Shown: positions 1 to 6,144 of the stretch, one piece after another
How the letters are laid out: each line of letters begins with the position of its first letter
Numbering within the stretch: position 1 is the first letter of the stretch
From: Methylomicrobium sp.
GTDB taxonomy: Bacteria; Pseudomonadota; Gammaproteobacteria; Methylococcales; Methylomonadaceae
NCBI GenBank assembly: GCA_007135635.1
Contig: SLIO01000131.1
Location: 1 to 6,144 of the forward strand
Length of the DNA: 6,144 bases
Direction: 5' to 3'
Notes under the pieces: generated by a model
What the model was told of the DNA's origin: nothing
The model's database searches: none
The model's input: only the letters and a program-made list of their open reading frames with translations
Made by a program: the position numbers and the translations under genes

Positions 1-45
1 CTTGAGGTTAGCGAGAATGGGGTGCTGTCTCATGATAATGTTCAT
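1..45 (-). CDS. Possible N-terminus of a leftward gene cut by the window edge
   Basis: On the minus strand an ATG at 45-43 opens a frame that stays open to base 1 and reads MNIIMRQHPILANLK (15 codons). A second in-frame ATG lies at 33-31. The DNA changes here from very AT-rich spacer to ordinary composition, which is what a gene start would look like. No good Shine-Dalgarno sequence precedes either ATG, and 15 codons are too few to recognise a family, so this may be chance. No function is proposed. Confidence 0.22.
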   Translation of the reverse strand, partial: MNIIMRQHPILANLK

Positions 46-445
46 GTTTTAACTATCTGATATATCTAAATAATATTTTTAACGCAGAAGAAAAAAATAC
101 TGCTATTTTTATAAAAAATTTTAGCTAAACGGGGAAAAACTGCTTTTTTAGCCCAAAAATGGCAAAAATTTCTCCATTTTATGGCTACATTATGGGGTTT
201 CGAAAAAATGAGCTTTTACAAAACCTCATCTTACCAATAAAAAACAAAGCTGTTATATATCAGTATGTTGTATTTTTTATTTAAACATAAATCAGGAAAT
301 AAACATTATTGAAAGGCAGCACACTGAGAATGTTTAGGCACCCTCTTGAAATACTTCATGAACGTCATGTGCTTCATGGTGGTTAAACTGTCGAATATCA
401 AGATAAAAGGATCGATTTTTGCCATAGAAAGAGCACTGAACGACA
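46..445. other. AT-rich spacer with small inverted repeats, no convincing gene
   Basis: This 400-bp stretch lies downstream of the leftward ftsK and small membrane protein genes. Positions 46-310 are far more AT-rich than the flanking genes, with many A and T runs. Two weak inverted repeats are visible. GCTAAA at 124-129 pairs with TTTAGC at 147-152, and AAAATGG at 156-162 pairs with CCATTTT at 174-180 across an 11-nt loop. Either could help end leftward transcription, but neither is a GC-rich stem with a clean U tract. Positions 334-445 are less AT-rich and carry the tail of an overlapping minus-strand frame (334-519) with no good start site. The AT-rich part may also hold the promoter of the putative gene at 1-45. 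Confidence 0.6.
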
Positions 446-655
446 TTATCTGATGACCCATTCAAGGCCGTATTTTTTATCGTAGTAATAGACGATCGCC
501 AAAATGGCCAGCTGAACAAAAAACAACAGCCAAAAATACACCATAAAGAACATAATCTTGATCGGTTTTTCTTCCGACTTTTTTCGTGCCGACAACAACC
601 AGCCTCCGACGAGGGAAACGACTAAAATCAGACTGCCGATCAGTGCAAAAATCAT
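446..655 (-). CDS. Small membrane protein downstream of ftsK, unknown function
   Basis: This is a 69-residue protein I do not recognise. It has two strongly hydrophobic segments, about residues 2-22 and 34-56. They are separated by a short basic and acidic loop (ARKKSEEKPIK), and a polar C-terminal tail ends in GLEWVIR. This predicts a two-pass inner-membrane hairpin protein; by the positive-inside rule the lysine-rich loop would face the cytoplasm, with both ends in the periplasm. The ATG at 655-653 lies 19 bp after the ftsK TGA on the same strand, with only a weak purine-rich stretch (AGAAAAAG) before it. The spacing points to cotranscription and possibly translational coupling with ftsK. 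The lack of homology I can recall and the weak ribosome site keep confidence moderate, but the clean hydrophobic pattern argues for a real gene. Confidence 0.65.
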   Translation of the reverse strand: MIFALIGSLILVVSLVGGWLLSARKKSEEKPIKIMFFMVYFWLLFFVQLAILAIVYYYDKKYGLEWVIR

Positions 656-674
656 TTGCTTTTTCTACGTAACA

Positions 675-2951
675 TCAATCTTTCGGCGGCGGTGGCGCCA
701 AAACTTCGCGCGAACCGTTAGACTCCGCAGGACTAACTACGCCGGCCGACTCCATGTCTTCGATCATGCGGGCCGCACGGTTATAGCCGACCTTAAAGCG
801 GCGCTGTACACTGGATATCGACGCTTTACGCGTTTCGGTAACAAATTGAACCGCCTCGTCGTATAGCGCATCGGTTTCGCTATCGGTATCGGAAAGCCCA
901 CCGAATCCATCGCTGTTATCGCTTCTTTCCTGAGTAATTTCGTCCAGATAATTGGCCGGCCCCGTTTCTTTCAAAAACTCGACGACACGATGCACTTCGT
1001 GATCGTCTACGAACGCGCCATGAGCGCGAATCGGAATGCTGGTTCCGGAAGGTAAAAACAGCATATCACCGTTGCCCAATAGCGTTTCCGCCCCTCCCTG
1101 ATCCAAAATGGTTCGAGAGTCGATGCGCGAAGATACCTGAAACGATATCCGAGTCGGCACATTGGCCTTGATTAAACCGGTCAAGACATCGACCGACGGG
1201 CGTTGCGTCGCCAGAATCAAATGAATACCGGCCGCACGCGCTTTTTGCGCCAGCCTTGCGATCAACTCCTCTACTTTCTTGCCGACGATCATCATCATAT
1301 CGGCTAATTCGTCGATTACGATCACGATACTCGGCAAGGTCGTCAACACCGGAAATTCCTCGCCTTCTTCGAGCGGCCTCTCCAGCACGAAAAACGGATC
1401 GCGTATGCTTTCGCCTTTCGCATCGGCATCGTTGATTAATTGATTGAAACCGGCTAGATTTCTGACGCCCATCTTCGACATTAGCTTATAACGGCGCTCC
1501 ATTTCGGCAACGGCCCAACGCAACGCATTACTGGCCTCTTTCATATCGGTCACGACCGGTGTTAATAAATGCGGAATGCCTTCATAAACGGATAATTCCA
1601 ACATTTTCGGATCGATCATGATCATTCGAACTTCTTTCGGCGTAGCTCGGTACAGCAGACTCAAAATCATCGTATTAATCGCGACGGATTTTCCGGAACC
1701 GGTCGTACCCGCCACCAAAGCATGCGGCATTTTACCGAGATCGGCGACAACCGGCGCACCGGATATATCCTTGCCCATCGCCAATGTCAGCGGCGATTTG
1801 GCCTTCTCGAAACCTTGCGAAGCCAACAATTCACGCAAAGTCACCATTTCGCGTTCCTGATTCGGAATTTCCAAACCGATATAAGGTTTACCGGGAATGA
1901 CTTCGACGATACGAACGCTCGTTACCGATAATGCGCGGGCAAGATCTTTCGACAAACTACTGACTCGACTGACTTTAACGCCGGCTGCCGGTTGCAATTC
2001 AAAACGGGTAATGACCGGGCCGGGATGGACGCCAACCACTTCGGCAACAACATTGAAATCCTGGAGAATTTCCTCGACTAACCGCGACATATCCTCCAAT
2101 TCGCTTGGCGAATAACCTTTGACTCGAATACTGCGTTCGTCAAGTAAGGATAAAGGCGGCAATTCGCCTTCGGAAACGTTACTAAAATCGAGTTTCTTTT
2201 GCTTGGTTTTACTTGTTGGAATAAATGATCCCTCTTGCAACTCAACCACCGGAGCGGCTTTGGATTTTTTCAGGATTTTTCCTTTCGATTTTTCACTAGG
2301 CTTGGTTGAAACAGTTGTCTCCGTTACCCGTCTTTCATATTGATTTTGTAGAACCCCGAATAGACCTTGGCCTAGCCAACGAAAAAATAGTAAGGTGTAT
2401 TTGCCCACGCCATCCATCAGTTTAAACCAAGACAAGCCCGTAAACAGCGTTACACCGGCTAATAAAATCGCCAACAACATTAAGGTTGCTCCGGAATCGC
2501 CTAACGCCAATACAAAAATATCCCCGGTTTCCTGGCCTAAAATACCACCGGTCGAGCCGGGCAAATCAATGCGAATGCGCAGCAGATGTAGATAAAGTAA
2601 TGCGGTACCCGCCATCAACGTGGCAATAAATCCCAACCAGCTAACCGCAATACTCAGCTTACCGCTTTCCAAGCTTTTACCGACATACATCAAATAGGCT
2701 TGGCGAATTATCATGATTGGAAACAAATATGCCATCAACCCGAAAACGCTGAGCGTAAAATCCGCTAACCAAGCGCCAACCATGCCGCCGGCGTTATTGA
2801 TACCTTGTCCGGTGCCGCTATGCGTCCAACCGGCATCTTCATTACTGAACGTGACGAGTGAAATTAAAAAGAACAACGCGCAGGCCGACAAACCTAATAA
2901 CGCAACCTCTCGCAAACCTCGGAATGTTTTTTCTTCAATCACTGCAGACAT
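675..2951 (-). CDS. ftsK: DNA translocase FtsK
   Basis: FtsK is a septum-anchored hexameric ATPase that pumps DNA toward dif and activates XerCD to resolve chromosome dimers. Using the ATG at 2951 the protein has 758 residues; the numbers here follow that start. The N-terminal membrane region has hydrophobic segments near 15-36, 60-84, 101-123 and 146-174. A short charged linker (about 205-275) follows, far shorter than the several-hundred-residue linker of E. coli FtsK. The motor domain then has Walker A GTTGSGKS at 415-422 and Walker B IVIVIDE at 542-548, followed by [12 protein letters not shown]. The C-terminal winged-helix gamma domain (about 690-745, containing [24 protein letters not shown]) reads KOPS and contacts XerD. 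A TTG two codons upstream is also open, but AGAGAA (2959-2964) sits 7 nt before the ATG and only 1 nt before the TTG, so ATG is preferred. Nothing looks broken. Confidence 0.97.
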   Translation of the reverse strand: MSAVIEEKTFRGLREVALLGLSACALFFLISLVTFSNEDAGWTHSGTGQGINNAGGMVGAWLADFTLSVFGLMAYLFPIMIIRQAYLMYVGKSLESGKLSIAVSWLGFIATLMAGTALLYLHLLRIRIDLPGSTGGILGQETGDIFVLALGDSGATLMLLAILLAGVTLFTGLSWFKLMDGVGKYTLLFFRWLGQGLFGVLQNQYERRVTETTVSTKPSEKSKGKILKKSKAAPVVELQEGSFIPTSKTKQKKLDFSNVSEGELPPLSLLDERSIRVKGYSPSELEDMSRLVEEILQDFNVVAEVVGVHPGPVITRFELQPAAGVKVSRVSSLSKDLARALSVTSVRIVEVIPGKPYIGLEIPNQEREMVTLRELLASQGFEKAKSPLTLAMGKDISGAPVVADLGKMPHALVAGTTGSGKSVAINTMILSLLYRATPKEVRMIMIDPKMLELSVYEGIPHLLTPVVTDMKEASNALRWAVAEMERRYKLMSKMGVRNLAGFNQLINDADAKGESIRDPFFVLERPLEEGEEFPVLTTLPSIVIVIDELADMMMIVGKKVEELIARLAQKARAAGIHLILATQRPSVDVLTGLIKANVPTRISFQVSSRIDSRTILDQGGAETLLGNGDMLFLPSGTSIPIRAHGAFVDDHEVHRVVEFLKETGPANYLDEITQERSDNSDGFGGLSDTDSETDALYDEAVQFVTETRKASISSVQRRFKVGYNRAARMIEDMESAGVVSPAESNGSREVLAPPPPKD

Positions 2952-2958
2952 AAACAAG

Positions 2959-2965
2959 TTCTCTT
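2959..2965 (-). promoter_or_regulatory. Ribosome binding site deciding the ftsK start
   Basis: On the minus strand this reads AAGAGAA and lies 7 nt before the ATG at 2951-2949. The alternative TTG at 2957-2955 would be only 1 nt away, too close for initiation. This supports a protein starting MSAVIEEK. Confidence 0.6.
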
Positions 2966-2985
2966 AATTTATTCGATAAAACATC

Positions 2986-3012
2986 ATTATAGATGATTAA
3001 TTGAAGATGCAA
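2986..3012 (-). promoter_or_regulatory. Probable sigma-70 promoter of ftsK
   Basis: On the minus strand a perfect -10 hexamer TATAAT occupies 2991-2986. The best -35 match is TTGCAT at 3012-3007, giving a 15-bp spacer, shorter than the preferred 17. Transcription would start near 2979 and leave a leader of roughly 28 nt with the ribosome site AGAGAA. The exact -35 is uncertain because the spacing is poor; the -10 is the strong part. A 9-bp direct repeat (ATAGATGAT at 2989-2997 and 3039-3047) overlaps and flanks the promoter. Confidence 0.5.
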
Positions 3013-3139
3013 CATGAATTAGCCCAAGACCGGGAAAAATAGATGATCGCTAACGTAATGGAAATACGTCGATGTAAAAGCTGACGAAAGCAGCGTTTCA
3101 AATTGCGCTTAAGATCCAGGAAAGGAAAAAATGCCTACA

Positions 3140-3174
3140 CTCACCCTTCACGACTTACCGCTCACTGCTACACC
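3140..3174. repeat. Degenerate heptad repeat, five units
   Basis: Read in sevens from 3140, the sequence is CTCACCC, TTCACGA, CTTACCG, CTCACTG, CTACACC. The first four units fit YTNACNN and the last is looser. The same pattern occurs at 6075-6109. It resembles the short tandem heptamer (STRR) repeats described in cyanobacteria, but membership in any known family is inference. The array lies between the ftsK promoter and the inverted-repeat element at 3209-3369. Confidence 0.5.
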
Positions 3175-3208
3175 TATCGCACTTCAAATTTCGGCATCAT
3201 GGTATGGA

Positions 3209-3369
3209 GGCGCCGGGGTGTTCGGTCGATTTTTGCTCCTCGGCAATTGCTCCTGCATTGCCCTAATACACGCCATCCATGCCGCTTGCAAAGGCTTTGA
3301 CAGCAGGGATGCTGTCATAGAGCCTACATGGACGTATTCACGGCGTCCTTTGACGGGCACCCCGGCGCC
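3209..3369. repeat. Putative dispersed or MITE-like element with 12-bp inverted ends
   Basis: This is a 161-bp non-coding segment. Its left end GGCGCCGGGGTG (3209-3220) is the exact reverse complement of its right end CACCCCGGCGCC (3358-3369). Inside are a perfect hairpin, GACAGCA-GGGA-TGCTGTC at 3299-3316, and a direct repeat of TTGCTCCT at 3233-3240 and 3247-3254. Just outside, AAATTTCGGC at 3186-3195 is an inverted near-match (9 of 10) to GCCGAAATCT at 3367-3376. I see no obvious target-site duplication and no transposase. Two overlapping plus-strand ORFs cross it but look like chance frames. The style is like repeated intergenic sequences in methanotroph genomes; that resemblance is from memory. 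It could also be a one-off spacer with fold-back structure. Confidence 0.5.
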
Positions 3370-3414
3370 GAAATCTGATTGGCAAAGGATATAATCGCTT
3401 ACCCCACACAGTCA

Positions 3415-4143
3415 TCAAATCTCAACCACCTTATTTACATCAAAACCGTCAACCGTTTTGCGCCCCATATAACCTCTTGGATTGCAAAGTATTCGAGCGC
3501 CGGCGATACGATAATCGCTTATGCTATGCACATGACCGTGAAACCAAGCCGCCACCTCGTATTCATGCAAAAAGGCTTTTAAATCATTACAATAAGCAAA
3601 CTTTTTTAACGCATAAGGCGAATCGTTCCAACTCCATGAAGTCGGCGCATGATGGGTGACTATTATGGTTTTGCCGTCGAATGGCCGTCGCAATTCGGCT
3701 TCAAGCCATTGTTTCGATCGCTGATGTAATTTATAAAAGCTTTCAATATCGAAAGCATGACCGCTATAAGTGATTTTTCTAAAATCATTCAAGGTTTTTC
3801 CTAACGCCTCGGCAGTTTCTATTCCATCCACCATTAAATCAGCCCATAGAGTACATCCCAGAAACCTGACATCTTGATAAACGAAAAGATTATTTTCTAA
3901 AAAATGAACTCGGCTGCCGGCACATTCCATTCGTAACATTTTTAGCACTTCATGATATTCCCCGGTATAAAACTCATGATTGCCGGCCACATAAATAACC
4001 GGCTTATTGAAAGTTTTCAGCCAATCCACGCCTTGTTTGTTTAAACCAATATCGCCGGCGGCAATGATGATGTCGGCATCATTGCTGGGTGTTTGTAAGC
4101 TGCCGAATTCCAAATGAACATCAGAAAAATAATTAATCTTCAC
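3415..4143 (-). CDS. Calcineurin-like metallophosphoesterase
   Basis: This 242-residue protein has the full metal-ligand set of the calcineurin-like phosphoesterase fold: DVH (D8, H10), GDIG (D31), GNHEF (N55, H56), THHAPT (H164, H165) and GHVH (H204, H206). Such enzymes bind two metal ions and hydrolyse phosphomono- or phosphodiesters; the substrate cannot be read from sequence. There is no signal peptide or membrane segment, so it should be cytoplasmic. The start is GTG at 4143-4141. An in-frame TAA lies two codons upstream, and AAGAG sits 7 nt before the GTG, so this start is well supported. The gene is divergent from ispG and 463 bp upstream of ftsK on the same strand, with repeats between them, so it is probably its own transcription unit. 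No terminator is evident after its TGA. Confidence 0.9.
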   Translation of the reverse strand: MKINYFSDVHLEFGSLQTPSNDADIIIAAGDIGLNKQGVDWLKTFNKPVIYVAGNHEFYTGEYHEVLKMLRMECAGSRVHFLENNLFVYQDVRFLGCTLWADLMVDGIETAEALGKTLNDFRKITYSGHAFDIESFYKLHQRSKQWLEAELRRPFDGKTIIVTHHAPTSWSWNDSPYALKKFAYCNDLKAFLHEYEVAAWFHGHVHSISDYRIAGARILCNPRGYMGRKTVDGFDVNKVVEI

Positions 4144-4172
4144 GATTTAACTCTTTTGAATTGTCCGTATAG

Positions 4173-4180
4173 AGTATAAT
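4173..4180. promoter_or_regulatory. Overlapping divergent -10 elements between metallophosphoesterase and ispG
   Basis: On the plus strand TATAAT at 4175-4180 is a perfect -10 for ispG, 51 bp before its ATG. On the minus strand TATACT at 4178-4173 is a good -10 for the metallophosphoesterase. The two hexamers share four bases. The -35 elements are poor on both strands: TTGAAT at 4156-4161 is only 13 bp from the plus -10, and the minus-strand TTGACA at 4208-4203 is too far. The arrangement resembles bidirectional promoters described in bacteria. It sits in an 88-bp gap that must serve both genes. Confidence 0.5.
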
Positions 4181-4219
4181 TGCCGTCATTCTTTCAGATA
4201 ATGTCAACCATTTCCATAA

Positions 4220-4231
4220 AGATTTAAATCT
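4220..4231. promoter_or_regulatory. 12-bp perfect palindrome abutting the ispG start codon
   Basis: AGATTTAAATCT is a perfect palindrome ending one base before the ispG ATG at 4232. The only Shine-Dalgarno-like bases, AAAGA at 4218-4222, overlap its left arm. It could be a repressor operator or simply AT-rich sequence; with no loop it is unlikely to be a stable RNA hairpin. Function is not shown. Confidence 0.3.
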
Positions 4232-5458
4232 ATGTCAATCAGCCCAAGAAAAATTACCCATCAAGTTCAAATCGGCGACATCAAAGTAGGCGGCGGCGCG
4301 CCAATCGTCGTTCAATCAATGACCAACACCGATACCGCCGATATCAAAGCCACAGTCAACCAAGTCATGGAGTTATCGAAGGCCGGATCGGAAATCGTGC
4401 GTATTACCGTCAACTCCGAAGACGCCGCTAAAGCCGTTCCCGAAATCCGCAACCAACTCGATCAAAAAGGCTTTACCGTTCCTATCGTCGGCGACTTCCA
4501 TTTTAACGGGCATAAATTACTCGAAAAATATCCCGCTTGCGCCGAAGCCTTGGATAAATATCGCATCAATCCAGGGAATGTAGGACGCGGAAAAAACCGC
4601 GACCCGCAATTTCAACAAATGATCGAATTTGCTTGCCGTTACGACAAGCCCGTTCGAATCGGCGTTAACGGCGGTAGTCTCGATCAATCGGTTTTAACGC
4701 GCCTTTTGGATGAAAACAGACAAAAAGAAAAACCGGACGAACTACCTGCAGTTACTCGAGAAGCAATCATTGTTTCAGCACTCGAAAGCGCAGCCCGTGC
4801 CGAAGAAGTAGGCCTACCCGCCAATAAAATCCTACTGTCTTGTAAGATCAGCAATGTCCAGGAATTGATTAGTATTTATCAAGATTTGAGCAAACGTTGC
4901 GATTACGCATTACACCTCGGCCTAACCGAAGCCGGTATGGGCTCGAAAGGCATCGTAGCCTCTTCAGCAGCCCTATCCGTACTGATGCAACAAGGTATCG
5001 GCGACACAATTCGTATCTCACTAACACCTGAACCCGGCACAGCCAGAACTCAAGAAGTCGTCGTTGCGCAGGAAATTTTGCAAACCATGGGCTTCCGTTC
5101 TTTTACACCCATGGTTATCGCCTGCCCAGGCTGCGGCCGAACAACCAGCGACTATTTCCAAAAGTTAGCGATGCAGATTCAAAATTATTTACGCGTCAGC
5201 ATGCCAACTTGGCGCACCAAATATCCTGGTGTCGAAGCTATGGAAGTCGCGGTCATGGGGTGCGTCGTTAACGGTCCCGGAGAAAGCAAAAATGCCAACA
5301 TTGGCATCAGCCTGCCTGGTACTGGTGAAATCCCGGTTGCGCCGGTTTACGAAGACGGTCTCAAAACGGTCACTTTGAAAGGCGATCATATTGCCGAGGA
5401 ATTTCAGGCACTTGTGGAGCGTTATATTGAAACGCACTACGGAGATTCGGCTCGTTAG
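4232..5458 (+). CDS. ispG: 4-hydroxy-3-methylbut-2-en-1-yl diphosphate synthase IspG (GcpE)
   Basis: IspG is the iron-sulfur enzyme that reductively converts 2-C-methyl-D-erythritol 2,4-cyclodiphosphate to HMBPP, the penultimate MEP-pathway step, using electrons from flavodoxin or ferredoxin. The protein has 408 residues. The N-terminal TIM-barrel part shows VQSMTNTDT (28-36), RINPGNVG (111-118), IGVNGGSLD (143-151) and [12 protein letters not shown] (229-240). The C-terminal cluster domain has ACPGCGRT with C298 and C301, then [10 protein letters not shown] with C344 and E351, matching the three-cysteine, one-glutamate [4Fe-4S] site. E. coli IspG is 372 residues with 32 between its second and third cysteines; here the gap is 43, as I recall for the Thermus enzyme, so this is a known longer form and not a defect. 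The ATG follows a weak AAAGA at 9 nt. It appears to be the first gene of its transcript and is followed by a hairpin. Confidence 0.98.
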   Translation: MSISPRKITHQVQIGDIKVGGGAPIVVQSMTNTDTADIKATVNQVMELSKAGSEIVRITVNSEDAAKAVPEIRNQLDQKGFTVPIVGDFHFNGHKLLEKYPACAEALDKYRINPGNVGRGKNRDPQFQQMIEFACRYDKPVRIGVNGGSLDQSVLTRLLDENRQKEKPDELPAVTREAIIVSALESAARAEEVGLPANKILLSCKISNVQELISIYQDLSKRCDYALHLGLTEAGMGSKGIVASSAALSVLMQQGIGDTIRISLTPEPGTARTQEVVVAQEILQTMGFRSFTPMVIACPGCGRTTSDYFQKLAMQIQNYLRVSMPTWRTKYPGVEAMEVAVMGCVVNGPGESKNANIGISLPGTGEIPVAPVYEDGLKTVTLKGDHIAEEFQALVERYIETHYGDSAR

Positions 5459-5470
5459 TTGGCAACCATA

Positions 5471-5499
5471 AGCCCTGGCTTGTGATGCCGGGGCTCTTT
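5471..5499 (+). terminator. Hairpin after ispG, probable weak intrinsic terminator
   Basis: AGCCCTGGC (5471-5479) pairs with GCCGGGGCT (5487-5495) around a 7-nt loop, giving a 9-bp GC-rich stem with one G-U wobble. It begins 13 bases after the ispG TAG. Only CTTT follows, so the U tract is short and termination may be partial, letting some transcription continue into the next gene 16 nt further on. Confidence 0.55.
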
Positions 5500-5514
5500 A
5501 ATGGATCAGACACC

Positions 5515-6009
5515 ATGACTTTAGAATCCGCTGAACTGCCAAAGTTAGGCTGGCGGGAATGGCTAGCCTTACCAAGTTTAAATATTCCCCGCATAAAAGC
5601 CAAAATCGATACCGGCGCTCGCACTTCGGCTTTACACACCTTTTATATCGACCCCTATAAAAAAGGCAAAGAACATTGGATCATGTTTAACATTCATCCC
5701 GACCAGCACCACACCGATACGGTCATCGAATGCCATGCCCAAGTCAAAGATCTGCGCATGGTTACCGACTCCGGCGGACACAAAAGCCGCCGTTATGTGA
5801 TTGAAACCAACCTTCTGCTTGGCGCTTCATTGATCACTGCAGAACTGACTCTAACCAATCGCGACAACATGAAATTTCGTATGCTGTTGGGTAGAACGGC
5901 GACACGCGGTCGATATATTATTGATCCGGGAGCTTCGTATCTCCAAGGCAAACCGGATTCAACTGTATTCGAAATAACCCAAAACTCGATGCTTGAGCAA
6001 CGTAATTGA
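5515..6009 (+). CDS. RimB/Zn_protease-family retropepsin-like protein
   Basis: This 164-residue protein belongs to the family annotated as 'ATP-dependent zinc protease' (Pfam Zn_protease, formerly DUF785, COG4067), which includes RimB-type proteins often linked to RimK ATP-grasp ligases. Family features are LGWREWLALP (11-20), KAKIDTGARTSALH (28-41) with the aspartic-protease-like D32-T33-G34-A35, and MLLGRTATRGRYIIDPG (123-139), like the hydrophobic-LGR segment of retropepsins. There is no HExxH zinc-protease motif and no ATP-binding motif, so the usual name is probably misleading. With a single DTGA copy, an active enzyme would need to dimerise. There is no signal peptide. A longer frame opens at GTG 5482 or ATG 5485, but both lie in the hairpin. 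ATG 5515 has GGA at 5503-5505 and begins the family-like sequence, so it is preferred. No rimK is visible before the window ends. Confidence 0.85.
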   Translation: MTLESAELPKLGWREWLALPSLNIPRIKAKIDTGARTSALHTFYIDPYKKGKEHWIMFNIHPDQHHTDTVIECHAQVKDLRMVTDSGGHKSRRYVIETNLLLGASLITAELTLTNRDNMKFRMLLGRTATRGRYIIDPGASYLQGKPDSTVFEITQNSMLEQRN

Positions 6010-6144
6010 GTGATTAATCAATAGCTTTACCGGGCAAACAGCCAATAACAATAAGACTTATTTCGCCAATTCTATTCACTATTCACTATTCACTGCTAAC
6101 CGCTAACAAGAAAGCCTAAGCCATTGTTTAATCGTCAAAACTAA
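6010..6144. other. Non-coding right-end spacer
   Basis: No plausible gene start is present on either strand. The spacer contains a 10-bp palindrome TGATTAATCA (6011-6020), a short inverted repeat AATAAG-A-CTTATT (6050-6062), and the heptad array at 6075-6109. No GC-rich hairpin with a U tract was found, so where transcription of the preceding gene ends is not clear. Confidence 0.5.
6072..6109. repeat. Heptad tandem repeat, five units
   Basis: CTATTCA is repeated exactly three times at 6072-6092. In the phase starting at 6075 the units are TTCACTA, TTCACTA, TTCACTG, CTAACCG, CTAACAA. All fit YTMACNN, the same type of pattern as the array at 3140-3174. The array lies in the spacer after the Zn_protease-family gene and has no coding role that I can see. 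Confidence 0.65.

Noticed and set aside
558..866. 102-codon plus-strand ORF across the end of ftsK and the small membrane protein gene
   Set aside because: It lies antisense to the FtsK gamma domain and the small membrane protein, with no recognisable protein features. It is a shadow frame.
2955..2957. TTG as the ftsK start codon
   Set aside because: The ribosome site AGAGAA is only 1 nt away from TTG but 7 nt from the ATG at 2951, so ATG fits much better.
3131..3394. 87-codon plus-strand ORF with a purine-rich stretch (AGGAAAGG) before its ATG
   Set aside because: It runs straight through the heptad array, both inverted-repeat ends and the internal hairpin, and an overlapping frame (3103-3300) is also open. 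The protein shows no recognisable domain. It is more likely a chance frame in a repeat, though the ribosome-site-like bases keep this short of certain.
3390..3395. Plus-strand TATAAT in the spacer near the metallophosphoesterase stop
   Set aside because: There is no -35 at a sensible distance and no plus-strand gene follows, so it is probably a chance match.
4308..4342. Possible missing or altered residues in the longer IspG
   Set aside because: All three cluster cysteines and the glutamate are present, and the longer cysteine spacing matches a known long form, so nothing is defective.
5370..5639. 89-codon minus-strand ORF
   Set aside because: It is antisense to the end of ispG and the start of the next gene and crosses the hairpin. 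Both plus-strand genes are clear family members, so this frame is a shadow.
1..6144. CRISPR array, defence island, prophage or toxin-antitoxin pair
   Set aside because: The heptad arrays have no spacers, no cas, integrase, transposase or toxin-like gene is present, and the clear genes are housekeeping or metabolic.

Overview
The window looks like chromosomal DNA of a gammaproteobacterium. The overall feel (moderate GC, a compact FtsK, a long-form IspG, an MEP-pathway gene beside a retropepsin-like 'zinc protease', repeat-rich spacers) fits a type I methanotroph (Methylococcales). That placement is an impression from protein sequence and repeat style, not a measured result. The content is mostly housekeeping. 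I see no prophage, transposase gene, CRISPR array, defence locus, tRNA or rRNA.

Layout. Positions 1-45 may hold the first codons of a leftward gene that leaves the window. Positions 46-445 are a mostly AT-rich spacer with small inverted repeats and one doubtful overlapping ORF. On the minus strand, from right to left, come a metallophosphoesterase (3415-4143), a 463-bp spacer with repeats and the ftsK promoter, ftsK (675-2951), and a 69-residue membrane protein (446-655) only 19 bp after ftsK. On the plus strand are ispG (4232-5458), a hairpin, and a RimB/Zn_protease-family gene (5515-6009). The right end (6010-6144) is a non-coding spacer with heptad repeats.

How the genes relate. FtsK couples septation to terminus segregation, and the small membrane protein probably shares its transcript. 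The metallophosphoesterase and ispG diverge from an 88-bp gap whose two best -10 hexamers overlap, which suggests a bidirectional promoter. IspG makes HMBPP in the MEP isoprenoid pathway. The gene after it belongs to a family often found beside RimK-type ATP-grasp ligases, but any partner would lie beyond the window. No single pathway joins all these genes.

The least explained parts are non-coding: a 161-bp segment bounded by perfect 12-bp inverted repeats (3209-3369), two separate degenerate heptad arrays with the same pattern (3140-3174 and 6075-6109), the overlapping divergent promoters, and a palindrome touching the ispG start codon. I did not find a convincing new multi-gene system.
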